Source: Holacanthus passer (Eukaryota > Chordata > Actinopteri > Pomacanthidae). Taken from it: a stretch of 64,000 nt of DNA. Below, piece by piece: positions 23,523 through 36,530 of this stretch (positions within the stretch are counted from its first letter, which is position 1; every line of letters begins with the position of its first letter). Both the position numbers and the translations under genes were made by a program. The notes under the pieces were generated by a model. It saw only the letters and a program-made list of their open reading frames with translations. It was not told the DNA's origin and did not search any database. The stretch is taken from contig JAFREQ010000012.1 in NCBI GenBank assembly GCA_025331565.1, positions 10,344,501-10,408,500 on the forward strand, in the 5' to 3' direction.

Positions 23523-23732
23523 ATTGGGGTCACCGGTAATTTGAAGTGTGAACGCTTGGTTACTCCCCAGCATGATGATTTCCTCTGTCAGCAAACTGTG
23601 AGCCGGAAAATAGACCCGTATTATGATGAGATTAACTTTAACGGTCAAGGATTCCAGATCTTTCCAACAAAGTCACTGAAGATTAGGACGTTCAATGACG
23701 CTTTTCTCTGCTCTGCACTTCACTTCAGCTGA
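23522..23732 (+). other. Open segment after the TG array, unidentified
   Basis: The plus strand stays open for about 70 codons after the TG run and reads CERLVTPQHDDFLCQQTVSR, then PYYDEINFNGQGFQIFP, with balanced composition unlike the neighbouring simple repeats. TTACTCCCCAG at about 23560-23570 could be a splice acceptor. No family recognised and no donor found. Its start in the ORF lies inside the TG repeat and is not meaningful. Confidence 0.2.
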
Positions 23733-24822
23733 GTCCTCTGCTGTTTTGTTTGCTCTGTTGAGTTCTCTCTCCTCTCCTCTGTGTAGACTTCATTTTGTGT
23801 TACAGTAGGTAGCAGATTAGCTGTGAGAGACAACAACCAGAAACATTATATGTTTAATGCTACTGACAGAAGGACGTATCCCCCAACTGGCTCAGAGCAG
23901 GATCCTTTGATGAAGGTTGCACAGTTTGTACAGGTGCTCATTCACTTGTTTTCAGCACCTGTATGTATATTTACTGCAGAATGCCATTCAAATATATGCT
24001 GAGATACAAACACCATTAGGTTGTGCTTGTGTGTGTGTTGATGATCGTCTCTTGCAAAGACTCGTTTATGTTAAACTAAGAAACATAACATCTTACACAA
24101 CTTATTGCTCTTCACACACTGATGTGCTGCAATATGCAATTTGCTTATACTTGTTACCTTTTTTCACTCTTAAATTACCCAACGCCCACATCCTTTGTAA
24201 TAGTTGAGATATAAAAAGTATATGTTTCTTCTGGGAAGTATCTTTCTCAACACTGTAATTGGTCATTAAATACGAGCTTTACAATCTAAAGGAGAATACA
24301 TTGCGTTGTTTTGTTAAATATGTAATATGTTCATTTTTGAAATACCTTCCCCAAACTGAATGTTATTCAGCTCCCAGGTGTGTGAGAGTGAGAGGTTTGT
24401 GCATAATGTCAAGACAAAATTTTAATTATTGAATCCGCTCCTCCACATACCTCTGGTCTGCTCGCGCTATTAAAGATCTGAAATGTCAATTTCTTTAACA
24501 TGTCCTCTAACAACTATGATATCAAAGTAAACCTCAGATTACTGGAATATGGACATAGCTGGCGGGTTTCATCTTATTATGAGCAAAAAAAAGAGAGAAA
24601 GGGCTGTATTTGTCTTTTCTTTGCAGATACGCTGGATAAGGAAGATTAAAGACGTCTTGTCCTGACAACTCAGAAAAAAAGCCAGAGAACAATCTGACAA
24701 GACTTAACAAAACCCATCGCAGGAAAGGAGAACTTCAAACAGAATCAAAACCTGCAGACGATGAAGGAGAGATGCAAACACACCACCTCAGGCTCTGTCT
24801 CTCTGCCTGCATGCCTGTCGGC
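23733..24822. other. Unannotated AT-rich DNA
   Basis: No gene or known repeat. The frame at 23917-24207 has no recognised domain. Confidence 0.5.
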
Positions 24823-24906
24823 CTGTCTGTCTGTCTGTCTGTCTGTCTCCATCCCTGACTGTCTGTCAATCTGTCTATCTTTCACTTTACGTGTTTTTTT
24901 TTTTTT
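24823..24906. repeat. (CTGT)n tetranucleotide repeat with T-run
   Basis: CTGT repeats at 24823-24848, degenerating into TGTCTATC variants, followed by an eleven-base T-run at about 24896-24906. The flanking frames are Cys-Leu-Ser translations of the repeat. Confidence 0.85.
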
Positions 24907-25280
24907 AAGTGGCATCTCTCCTGCATCACTGCTGCTGCAGCAATTGCAGCCAATTCTTTCTCTCATGTTGCAAATTAGAGCTCAGCTGTCATGCTGTCAT
25001 TAAAGACCTGTTTCTCATTCAGCTGCTTCACAATCCCCAGCAAACACCGCAATTCCCATATCTCTACTGCATGCTGAACCATAAAGTAAAAATATCTTTA
25101 AATAGTACTGTGACATTGGATCAGATGTAACAACTGTAAGGTTTGATTAGTATCGATGTAAGTGTGTGTATGTGTGTGTGTCCGTGTAGGTGTGTTTGTG
25201 TTTGTGCATCTGACAGTTAGCTGGCGGACAAGCTGTCACAGCTCCTTGCTCTTCCATTTCCTATAGACTGATTATTATAG
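24907..25280. other. Unannotated DNA with a degenerate TG patch
   Basis: Contains imperfect TG sequence at about 25159-25205 (TGTGTGTATGTGTGTGTGTCCG). No gene recognised. Confidence 0.5.
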
Positions 25281-25342
25281 AGCTATTATCTCTCTCTCTC
25301 CCGCTCTCTCCCTCGCTCTCCCTGTCTCGCACACACACACAT
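25281..25342. repeat. CT-rich run followed by a short (CA)n
   Basis: TCTCTCTCTCTC, CGCTCTCTCCCTCG and then CACACACACAC within about 60 bases. Confidence 0.8.
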
Positions 25343-27005
25343 CATTGTGAATGTGATAGTGACTGCTGTGTAATACTGTACATCACACTGCAAGTTCTGT
25401 CATCACAACCACTTTAATTAGAAGTTCGGAGAAGTTTTGTGTGTGTGTTTCGTGCTGTGATTTTCCATCCAGTGTAATCAAACTTGCAGTGATCAAGTCT
25501 CTTGCTGATAGAGGAGATGCAAACTTTACTTATATCTGAAAGGCATCTAATCAGAATGGCCACATCTTATTTTAATGTTTTCTACAAAGCTCACATTTTG
25601 TTTTTTTATACCGCCTTGCAAACAGATTTTCTTTAAAGCTCCAATTGAGAGTATATGAGAGCGAACACATTTATGGTACATTCATATTTTAAAGGCAAAC
25701 TCTGTAGACAAACTCTTATGGCAAACTCAAAAATTAGACAATTGACTATTATATATGTGTCAAGTTAACATGACTGAAATCCATGGTGAGCGATTGAAAT
25801 CCAGAAGCCACCCCGCTACCCACACACACACTCTCGCCCCATAAAGATAATAACTTGTTCAGTGATGAAGGAACGTTGAACCATTGTTGAATGACTTTTC
25901 TGTGACTGCAACACAGACATAGTGAGCTGCACAGTGCGAACAATATAAACACCACAGTCTCTCCAACCGTCTACTCATACTCACCTGGTTAGTTGACCAC
26001 AAAGTCATTGTGATTGGCTACTTCAACGCACATCGCAGTGATTTGTTGTTGCATGCTTTCAGTTCATACAGATGACGATCGGTGCATTCGCTGTGTGCTC
26101 TGCATCTTAGTCTCTATGTACTTGTAAAAAACTACAACAGAAAAATGACTCAGTGTTTGATTGACACAGATGCAAATCAAATCATTAAATGAGAGTTCAG
26201 GCATGTGATGCGTCTATGTTTTTATATTATATCAACATATCATGTCCTGCATAGCAATAACTCATTCATATCAGCATTATCTGATATTGATGGCTGTCAA
26301 TGGTGACGTCTCAGCACTGCACTTCCAAGAGTTCACTTCAATGAAACAAGCCATCATGTTTGTCACCAACTATAAGTGCAAGAAGCAAATGGCACCAGCA
26401 AGAAACATATATTAAACATATATACATTGATAGCGGAGAAGTAGATTATGCTCCTGGGGAAGTTTCTATGGATGTTTTGATCACTTTCACAACTTGGAAT
26501 TAACTGTAGCTGTTGTAAATCTAAGCTGACAGCAGCTGTCGTCCTCTGCAAAGGGCCGAACCCCGTCATCATTCAACCATCAGGAGGTGGTAGCGTCCTG
26601 CGTCGGGACAGTCAAAACAGCAGTCAGGAGGACTTCATTTCCTTTGTGAGTACTTGTTCAGCCATTGTCGCTATCAACAACTCAGTCAACAAATAGATTA
26701 ACAACTGAATGTACCAGGAGAAACATCATTTGCGTTAAAAATTATTAAGTTAATCTTTCGCCATAAATTTTGCAAGACATTTCCTGTCTGAGGTAACGTT
26801 TGAAACGCAGTGTGTCACATTTCTTTTCTTGCCCTTTTAAGACACCTAACATCTTCCCCTGCCTTGTTCTGTCTCCGACATCAGAAGCCGGAGCACAGCC
26901 TCGCATGTTGCGCTATGTGTCTGTAATTCCCACCGACAACTGTGTTAATGGATGACAATAGCAGAGAGGAGAGCGCCATATGTCTGAGCCTGGGGCAGCA
27001 CGGAG
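25343..27005. other. Unannotated DNA
   Basis: About 1.7 kb of mixed composition with no recognised gene, RNA or transposon. The frames at 25749-25955 and 26363-26572 have no known domain. Confidence 0.5.
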
Positions 27006-27252
27006 AATGGCAGGGTACACAAAGACGAATAGAGAGAGGGGGAGATGCATGAAGAGGGGCTGAGATGGAAGGAAGGGGAAGAGGGCCGATGGAGGGGGGA
27101 GAAATAGGGAGTACTATGAAATGAGGAGGAAAAGAGGAGAAAGAGAGAGAGGCCAGGAAAGAAAGAAGAGGCTGAACTAAAGCAAAGAGAGAAAGAAGAA
27201 GGGAACAAACTAGAGGAGGAGTTAAAAAGAGAGAGAGAAAAGAGGAGGGTTG
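27006..27252. repeat. Polypurine (GA-rich) tract
   Basis: About 250 bases dominated by A and G on the plus strand (GAGAGAGGGGGAGA, GGAAGGAAGGGGAAGAGGG, AAAGAGAGAGAG). The minus-strand frames of 87 and 134 codons are the Ser-Leu-Phe-Pro translation of this tract. Confidence 0.8.
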
Positions 27253-28606
27253 GAATAAGGAGACGGGATGTTTCTTTTCATCCACTTCTCTTCCTCATCC
27301 ATACTGTTTTCCTTCCTCTTCATCTGCATCTAAATATCAACGATCAAACTGGAATCATTTCACTTGTGGCCAGAGGTCTTTAAGTGGTCGATTGTTGAAG
27401 CCAATGCGCTTCCTGACTCGACTGAATGGAGAGGCTGCTGTTTGCAGCACAGCCATGATGGGACTTCAGCACCGAACATAATGACTTGTAAACACTGCTG
27501 CTCCATCCCTTAGAGGAAAAACTCTTTTATTACAGTTTTCAAGAAGTTATCACAGATTTTACACCTTTATGCTTTATCATTACAAATAGTGTGGTTTCAA
27601 TTTTCTTTATAGTGTTTATGTTTTTCATAGACTCTCTCTTTTAGTTTTGTTGTACAGTTTATTCTTTCACACGTATTGTATATCGTATATATATAATATA
27701 TACACTATACAGACTATTTGGTTGTTATTGCTTCATGTTAAATGTAAAAGCATTTATGTCATCCTGATAATAGTATTGACGGCTTTTTTTAGTATCCAGT
27801 CATCTTTTTGTCACATGAAAACTGTTTTTTTAGTGCTCGCTTTCTTTTATTTGTACTGTTTAAAGTTTATTCTCCAGTTTATCACACCCCAAGCTTCAAA
27901 TTTTAATTCAATATTGGACTATTTTTTTTTGCATTGGTTCGATAATATTATACATTGTCAAGTTTAAAGGGGACCTAGTAGGTGCACACATGTATGTATA
28001 CATGAGATGCATATTGATTTGTTTTTATATCAGTTTTATGTGTCTATAACTGATGGCACAAAGACATTCAGATGTGTTTGTGAGTTTATGGGAGCCTACT
28101 TCTAAACATCTTTGACTTTCACAGTGTATTTTATGTTAGTTTATTACAGCATCACACATTAGTAGCGAACCAGATTTACATTTGAAGGTTATGAAATTCA
28201 AAACTGTCTTGATATTTGAATTCAAGTGCTGATAAGATGGCCCTGTTCTGAATAACTTTGGATTACAGTTTTGGTGGTGTCAGTCTGTAATGGCTTCTGA
28301 TCAGAAGTACATCTCATCTCTGTTGCCAGAGCTCCACTTGTAGTGTTCATGAAATCTCAACTTTTCTCTCTTCGTCCCATCTCCTTTCATGTCTCTCCTT
28401 TCATCTTCCCATCTCCTCCTCTCTCAACTTCCTGTGTTACTCTTGTCCTGCTGCATCCAATCGCACACAAACTCGCCCATTCACATACACTAGTCTTTAT
28501 CTCTCCACATACAGTTCCAAATTACGGAGTTAACCGATCCATTAACAGGAAGAAGAGAGGGAGCCAGCATGTCAGATATCAGACAGGACAGCTTGAGAGA
28601 AGTTGA
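27253..28606. other. Unannotated AT-rich DNA
   Basis: Strongly AT-rich around 27500-28000, with a TA-rich patch at about 27675-27715. The frame at 27647-27967 is Phe/Ile/Tyr rich, as expected from AT-rich DNA, with no domain. No gene seen. Confidence 0.5.
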
Positions 28607-28657
28607 GCGGACAAAAGAGGAGGAGAGGAGGGGAGGAGAAGAGGAGAGGAGGGGACA
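28607..28657. repeat. Polypurine tract (GGAGAGGAGG)n
   Basis: About 50 bases almost entirely G and A, in units like GGAGAGGAGGGGA. Confidence 0.8.
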
Positions 28658-28684
28658 TCTTATTGAAATGGAAATAGACCAGGC

Positions 28685-28910
28685 CAATTAAAACATTTCA
28701 CTGGGAGCTTGTTTGCATCTCCAGCTCAGCTCTCGCAGATTATACATACAGCACATTATGGAGTAATGAATATGTATAAATTGAACTCCTCAATTATCAC
28801 GCCACCACTGGGTCTCAATTAATGCACTGTATTTCTCAATCATAATCTAAATGAATATATTCTTCATTCACCATGTGAAAGCATTCACCTTTAAATCGCA
28901 TCACACTGAG
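28685..28910. other. TAAT-rich stretch, candidate regulatory element
   Basis: The stretch has many homeodomain-type cores (CCAATTAAAA, GAGTAATGAA, TCAATTATC, TCAATTAATGC) and no simple repeat or open frame. It lies next to a polypurine tract. That density resembles developmental enhancers, but there is no conservation evidence here. Confidence 0.2.
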
Positions 28911-31878
28911 AGTGAAAATTGAGAAAAAGTGCAGTTTATGTATGATTTAAACAAGTAGACTTAATCTTTTTAAAGGAACAGATATGTGTGAGGCAGAAGT
29001 GAAATGGGAGCAGTAGTAAGTATTAAATACATATCCTACATTTACATAGTGTCAGTGCTTTAGCTCCTTAGATATAATATATGTAAATACACCTTTTGAA
29101 TCATTACTGACTGGTAGTGAATGTAAATAATGTCTGTAACCTCTGAATGCCTCAATTATTTCATTCACCTGGGACTTGACTAAACTGGACCACGAACCAA
29201 CAGATAGTTGCTGCTTAATTGTGATAGAAGCTGAAATTGCTTTTCTAGCTGGAGCAGTTTTCGAATCCAGACTCCAGTAAATATATTTGAGAACATTTGG
29301 AATCCACCGTTCTCTAACATGAAATATATCAGACCTCTCAATCAATTATATAAAAGCATTTACTGAATAGTAGTTAACCATAAATAAGATGGGTATCATA
29401 TACCCATCAACCATCTTAATTGGTTGTATGTACTTGTAGTATTTAATGTGGTCTAGTGAATGGCATTGAAAGGTTTTTCCAGTTCTAGCTTCTTCTTTTT
29501 TTCAATTAACTGAATTACATTTCCATTGAGCAAAGGCGAAACTGTAGAAAAATATACACAAATAAGAAAACTACAAAAATAACAACAGTTCAAATTAGTA
29601 TAGCTCTGCAATAACTTATTGAGTCTAACATGAAAATTTAAGGAACATTTGAACAATTTTTGTGTTTCAGTTACTGTAAACCCAAGTATTTCCTTTTGGT
29701 CTGCCCTGATTGTCTAATTAGCTTGTAAAAAAACACACCACACTATAAAATAAATATGGAGGGTTAGGTGGCTGCATCACTGGTGCTGGGACTTGTGGGC
29801 CACACTTGTAGGGATTGATCACAGTGGATGGAGGCTGAGAGAGCAGACAGTAAATCCTGCCTGATTTCAGAGTTTGCTTGTGTTCCACACTCTGCTCCAC
29901 TGTGTATCTTTACATAGACGGTGCCTTTATTGTTCCTGAAAAGCCGACCAGTGATGCTCCGTTTTTCTGCCCCCTCTCAAAGACAACTCCTGACTGTCAT
30001 CTGTTCACAGTTTGGTCCTGGCCCTAAGTCATTGCCGGCTTCCTCCACTAGTGGGATGAGAAAAGCTCCTGTTGCCCACCTCACCTCAGCCTTTAGTTAA
30101 GGCATCCAAGGGCACGACGTCTCAGCGGACCTAATTTACTGTCGGGAAAGGAGTTGTGTTACTGCGCTGTTACTTCAAGAACAGAAAGAAATGTTGACAA
30201 ATTCATAAGCCACATAACTAAAGCGCTCACCAAACACTCCCTCTCTCTTCTCCCTCTCTCCCATATGCTCTCTGTGTGTGTTTGTCCACCAGAGCCCTCT
30301 GTCCCTTTGAAACCTTCAGTCTCATGACTCCAAACATGAGCCTGAAGCTCTATGTGAGGCTGGAATATGCTCAAAAGCAGCCAGAAATACTCATGAACTC
30401 CTCTCGCCCAGCAGATTCTGCCCAGAAGCTCAGCCTTTGAATCAGATGGTCATCTCGCCTTCGCTGCCACAGAAAAGGGCCCCTTTGGACTCGGGTGAGT
30501 GTATGACACAGTCCGGTATTTCACTAACTAGAGACGACGGTTTGAAAGAGCTGGAGACACAAAAATCATTCATGTGTTAGTACTTGCCCTGGAGCAGGAA
30601 ATACAGCTTTCTACCTGTTAGAAATCAACTTCATATCAGCTGTTATTTATACACCAGATATTTCCTAGAGTCAACTGAGTCTCTGAGATGTTAACAAAAC
30701 TCTGACTCTGTCACATTTTGCACCATGAGTGAGAAGAAACTCAAGTCTTAAAGTCAACACTTCAGGTAGCAGGTTGTTTTTCCTCTTCCTGTCGGCACGT
30801 TTAATTTGCCTTCGAAGTTGGACGCACATTTATGACATTTAGGTTTGATGGGACGGATGACAAGGTGGATCAGTAGCACCTCACAGTCATCTCACTGCAA
30901 GAGAGTCCTGTGTGGAGGTCTGCATTTTCTCATTGTGACTATGTGGGTATTCTCTGTTTTTGTTCCCGTATTCTGAAGACATGCAGTCAAGTGGATTTGA
31001 GGCTCTAGATTTTATGTTGGCGTGGATGTTTGTCTGCCCGTCTGTGTGCTACTAGCCCTGCGATAAGACAGATATAGGACTGAACTTGTTATCCAGCCAC
31101 TGTCCTCTGTCTCGATCATTCATCCCTACACCTCACATATGATTGTTGGCTTGGCTCAGCATGCTTTGTGTATTTGTGGATCACCATTCGCTCCTATAAA
31201 CCATTTTCTTGCATTTCCAAACTCGAGCAACAGGTGCTCAGAAAGGTCCGTGCTGGCAAGGCCCGAGCTGCATCTGATCTTGTTTTGTCTTTCCTCAATG
31301 CAACACAATAAGCTGAAGTGTTTCTTGGCTCTTGGTGAAAGTTATGAGGAGTGAGATGATGGAGTGTAAAACAAATGCTGCATGCATCTAGCATATGAAT
31401 TTCCCTACTGTTGCTCAATTTGCACTTTGTCTGTACAGTATCCACCATATAGCAAGTAGCAGTGTCAATATAGTTGTTCACGTCCTGGTCTTAACAAAGC
31501 TTGTTTTGTAGTATAGACGCCAGTTTGAAATGGAAAAAATAAACTTTGCTGTCCCGGTTAATTGAGACTGATGCTTAGCATTTATTAAGACTCTTATTTG
31601 GGACTGCTTGTGAGCAGAAGTTAAAAATGTCTTGAATAAACATGTAGTGAAACTGTGTGTAATAGCATGTAATCGGAGTGGGTCTTAGAGAAAATAATGC
31701 AGCCCTGAGTTTGTGGTAGTGCTGAGACCTCTGCTCTCTGTCTCCCACTCTGACAGCCCCTTAGATGAATGCTTTCTGCTTTCTGGAGCTGACTTTGTTG
31801 TTTACCCAGGCAGCCATGTGCAACTAGGCTAATGAGTACATTTTGCTGGAAAATGCTGAGGTAACACTTTCATCACAC
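28911..31878. other. Unannotated DNA
   Basis: About 3 kb with no recognised gene, RNA or mobile element. The longest frame, 29052-29345 minus (97 codons), has balanced composition but no recognised family. CT-rich runs near 30240-30262 are the only simple sequence. Confidence 0.5.
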
Positions 31879-31889
31879 TGTGTGTATGT

Positions 31890-31956
<67 letters not shown>

Positions 31957-31962
31957 TGTGTG
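31879..31962. repeat. Long (TG)n microsatellite
   Basis: About 37 TG units with two early TA interruptions and one late GAA interruption at 31953, about 80 bases in all. Confidence 0.95.
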
Positions 31963-34068
31963 CGCATGCAGCCATGGATTTGTGTATGCGTGTGTGCGTA
32001 TATCATCTGTTTATTAAGGTCACAGTGAGAGATTGAAGTTTGAGCTGAAAAAACTAATTAGAGTCTCTTCCTGCTCCTTGCATCACACCTTTGTAGTCAC
32101 AACCATCTCTCCCTCCGTGCATTCCTCTAACTCCCCCCACTCCTTCTTTATCTCTCTTTCAGTCTAACCTTCCCTCTGTCGTTTTGCTGGCTACCTCCCA
32201 CTTTCTTCCCCTCTCTAATACGGTCCCTCCTTCTTCTCATGTCTCATTTCATTTTCCTCCTATTCTTACTTTTCATTTTATCAGCCTCTTGCTGCAGTGT
32301 GTGTGTTTGAAATGAAAGATCTAAATACTAAAGCTGTTTTTAGACGGATGTTCTTGTTCATGCTGTTGTCTGACAATCTGTCCATGGTTTTCAGTAGTTC
32401 TGGTAAACAAAAGTTCTGTTGCTGCAGTCAAAATTCAGAAGTTTTTTATTTGCATGTACAATACTAATTGGGCAGCGACTGGACTCTGAATGAATCTTCA
32501 GCTGTTCTTGTCACACAATAACATCATAAAGCTTATTTGCAGAAATGGTTTTGTTTTCTAAAGACCTGCAGAGTAAAGTGTCACATTCTGGAAGATTTAA
32601 TTCCCTCTAACCCCGTTTTTAAAACACTGTGGAAGTGTCACATGAATGATAACTTTGGAGAGCGTCTCTGCAGCAGCTTAAGTGACGTGAGCAGTCGTTT
32701 TCACTCCTCAGCTTAAAGAATAAAAAAAGAGACTGAGGCAGTGACTTTGGCCTTTGTGAGCTTTCCTCTGCCCCTCTGAGTGAGTCATCATAGGACAAAT
32801 GACTGGGATGAATTTGCAAATAGTGAAAATATCATTTGCTATTGTCCAATCCAGTTTAAGGTATGTCTATGATAAGGGAGAAAAAAGGTCATCTGAAACA
32901 TGACTGGTTGCTCTCATTAAACTCAGAAGACAAAGGATTTGATTCAGTTCTTCACTCTGCTGCAGTAACAGAGAGAAAGAGAGAGTTGCTTGTTTGTGCA
33001 CTTTGTGTAGTTAGTCTAATTATTTAGATTTCTAATCTAGCATTAGTGAGGCCACTTCTTCACTTTTTCTCATCCTGGTGGGTCTGCCTCTCTGCTCTGC
33101 TGATGCCTGTCCTCTGTGCATCTGTTCAGTACTGCAGGAATAGCATTTCTCCCCAGCACTTGTTCTCACAAATTACAAGTTGCAGACGTCCTAGCAGGGG
33201 CGCTGTATGCAACAATATAAGATTCTGACTTCTCATTATTCATAATTACACCAGATTTTATCGCGAAGAAGGAATAAATGAAAACGATTAAACAAAAAAG
33301 TTTGCACACAAACAAACTATGGACATAAAACAGCGAGTTCATATTGAGAATGTGATAATATGAGTGATTATCTTAACAGTGGGATCCACACAGCTGCAAG
33401 GTTCAGGGAGAAACACATTTTGATTTAGAGGACATAATGAACTATTTAGTATGTTGTACAGTGTGTTCATACAATTCAGGCCGTCTATTAATTTCATCCT
33501 TGTTTGTGGTTATTGTGTTATGAACGCTAATCAACTGCAACATCGTTTACAGATCTCAAACAAATGTAGATCAACCGTTTTGCAAATAGGAGCGTCTCTC
33601 CCCGCGCTTAACAGTCGGCAGTCACCTCCAAGAGGGGTTATTGCATTTGCTAGGAGGAAAGCAAACCAATTACAAGGAAGTTTGTGCTCAGCAAACCATG
33701 AAAATGCCATATCACATCATGCAAACAGAAGGAACAGATGTTATTTTACCCCAAATGAGCCACTTCTTATGGGAGCACGAATGAGTGTAACTTTACTGCA
33801 TTGACCTGTATAACACAAAACATATTTTAACAAGTCTGCGGCGGTAGAAATGTACATTATTCCAGTCAAGAATACAGAGCTGAGTTTCTTTTTGCCAAAC
33901 CGGTGTTTCAGCAACATCTCAGGTTAAATACAAAACGTGTCGTCTGATGCACATCCACACAAACAAGCATACGCACGTACAAAATCTAATTCTAATTTTG
34001 ATTGTTGTTTCCAGATGAACGCTGTAGTATGTAGAGCATCCAAATGCCAGGCTCCGCTCGGAGTACTT
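31963..34068. other. Unannotated DNA with CT-rich patch and AT-rich candidate element
   Basis: Pyrimidine-rich at about 32100-32270. The stretch 33560-33800 is non-repetitive and AT-rich, with CCAATTAC, TTATTGCATTTGC and CATCATGCAAAC; it could be a regulatory element. The 117-codon plus frame at 33451-33804 crosses it and has no recognised domain. Confidence 0.45.
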
Positions 34069-34093
34069 GTTTGTTGTTGTTGTTGTTGTTGTT
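34069..34093. repeat. (TTG)n trinucleotide repeat
   Basis: About eight TTG units in a row. Confidence 0.9.
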
Positions 34094-35973
34094 TTAATTA
34101 TTTATTTTCGCCTCGTCTATTGTTGTAGTTATTTACCCCCAGCTGCCAAAAGAACAGGACTAAACAGAGCGTATGAAGCGGTTGTTATCGCCGCTAATTC
34201 GACAATAATATGCATTATGGAATTTTTAATTTGTCTCTCTTTCAAACCCTTGACACACACAGTTTTCATTATCCCTACAAGAGTTCGTTCTTATTTAGTT
34301 TCATCATGAGAGGCATTTGGGGTGAGAAGCTTGTTTCTCATTTATTTGCTGTAACAATGAAAAGACCCCAGAGCTGCTGCAAGATGGCAAGAAAAAGACA
34401 ATTCAGTGTCATCAATCAGTGCAGCTATGCAAAGATTCCCACATCCGCTGTAAGATCGGTTTTATGTTGTTAGTTTTGTCAGCCACTCCCCGTCTCCTCT
34501 CTCCGCTTTTCCGTCGTCTGTCTCCCTCTATTTTCTGCACTGCTCCTCTTTCCTCTCATTTCCACCCCTCTAATCATATACTTGTGTCTCTCTTGTGTGC
34601 GTTTGAGGAGGAGGGAGGGGCGGCTATAGTAATAAGACCATTAATCATTGAGAATAATTCGCAGAAAAATCAGCCAACCTTGTTGAATTTGACAGCCACC
34701 ATATTGGATCTGTATGCTGTAACATAATATATGGTCAGATAAGAAGCTTTGAGTGTGACCCATGAGGTGTTTTTGCAAGATTCGGCACATTTATAAGACT
34801 CTTTGTCCACGTTTATTGTAATTTTCAGCAAATCCTATGCGTTTGTGGGTTCTTTTCAATTTCGTTGTCTTCTTTTTATGGCGACAATTGACCAAAGTCT
34901 TGTCTAAGGAGAAGAGAAATCACAGTATATTGTTTTACTGTGCAACATTTTCCCAAACTATTCAGATCGTATACATGCATTTGCCTCCCTAAACCTAAAC
35001 TCAGATCATCATGGCAGCCAGCTCCATCCTTACAAAAAAAAACATATGGCCACTATAGGGCTGATGCTGCAATTTGAACAGCAGCTTAGAAAATCAAATC
35101 CATTTTACCAATAAGGTCGACTATAATCAATCCTGTAGTTTGTAAGTATTGGCCTTAATATGATCTTTGACCACATGGGAGCCTTTAAGTGTGTTAGTGT
35201 GTTAGCAGTCCAAGATGTAGCTGATAGTTTTTGCTCCTAGGATCATTTTCTTCACTTTGCAATGAACACTGAGAAAGCCCATAATTTAAACCTAACAGTG
35301 CTTATCCAGTCTAATTTCCTCAATCTTAACTCCTGAATGAAACATAATGTGGAGTTTCTTTCGACTAACAAGTGGCAGTTTGGTATTAACAGTATAGAAG
35401 GGTTACATCGTGAATCAAAGTTAAATCATTAAGGTCATCATAAAGGCTATTTTTCCCAGCTTGATTGATGGCTGAGAGGAACGGCCTCCCTGGACGAGGT
35501 TTTTTATTGGCAAATTTGATTTACATAGTGATAGCAGAGCCCACCCACTGCACCCCTCAGAGGCAGCCAAGCAGATGCTCCTCATCTCCAACAAATGTCT
35601 TTAACCATGTAAAATGCTGCTGTTTAAACATTTAAACCATGGTGGAGGTTTAAAACCTCATGTGTGATATGAGATGAAAAATAAATGCTCCATATAAACT
35701 TTTTTGGCTGCTTTAAACTAAGCGTCAAGTGACATATTGTTTCAAAGGGCTTTTTTTCTGGTCGGTACCCACATGAGCGCTGTTTTAATGAGCTTGGTTC
35801 CCAGACGGAAATGTTTCAGAAACCCCTGTGTAGGGGATTAATGACTTTGGAGATGGGAGCTGTAATAATAAGAATGGAATAATTCTGAAACCTGTGTGTG
35901 TGTCTGTGGTTGGGTGTGTGTCGTACCATGTTTATGACTAAGAGCATGCTGCTACGTCTTTTGTATTCAGCTA

Positions 35974-35977
<4 letters not shown>
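34094..35977. other. Unannotated DNA
   Basis: About 1.9 kb with no recognised gene or transposon. The frames at 34067-34309, 34210-34473 and 34419-34727 show no known domain. Confidence 0.5.
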
Positions 35978-36037
<60 letters not shown>

Positions 36038-36046
36038 GTGTGTGTG
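35978..36046. repeat. Long (TG)n microsatellite
   Basis: About 34 TG units with one phase slip (TTG) at 36036-36038. The 192-codon minus-strand frame over this region contains the His-Thr run from it and is not a gene. Confidence 0.95.
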
Positions 36047-36117
36047 AGCTATACGCGCCACCAGTAATATTGTTGTTGCTGTGAAAAGGGCAATGTCATG
36101 CATGTGTACAGGCATAC

Positions 36118-36157
36118 ACACACTCTCTCTCTCACACACACACTCACACACACACAG
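36118..36157. repeat. (CT)n/(CA)n compound repeat
   Basis: CACACACTCTCTCTCTCACACACACAC-type sequence over about 40 bases. Confidence 0.85.
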
Positions 36158-36530
36158 TGCAGTAATGTTACACATGAAGGGTGTCAGTAATGGGATTCTG
36201 GTCAGGCCAGTGTGACCATGCTGTACTGAGCTAAGGTCATTGATACCGCATATCAGGAGCTGAGAGAGAAAGAAAATTTGGGGGGGGACAACTAGATGGG
36301 TGAGAGAGGAAAGCAAAGCAACACGCTGGCAGAAAATGGCTGTGAAGGAGGGAAGAATGGGGAGAACAAAAGAAAGAACGAGTGTTTTGAACAAATTGTC
36401 ATTTAGCTGTTAGTTGGTGTTGGTTTCGTGGTGAGATCTAGTTTCCATACATAAAGTCAGTGCAGCCCTCAGGTCTCATCCATTACACATATTTTCTTTT
36501 TTTTTTTCTTCTCTTTTGTCCTCTGTTTTA

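Noticed and set aside
29052..29345. 97-codon minus-strand frame of balanced composition
   Set aside because: No recognisable family, no splice signals and a start within AT-rich DNA; a frame of this length is expected by chance in 64 kb.
35816..36394. 192-codon minus-strand open frame
   Set aside because: Its centre is a His-Thr run from the TG array and no domain is present on either side.
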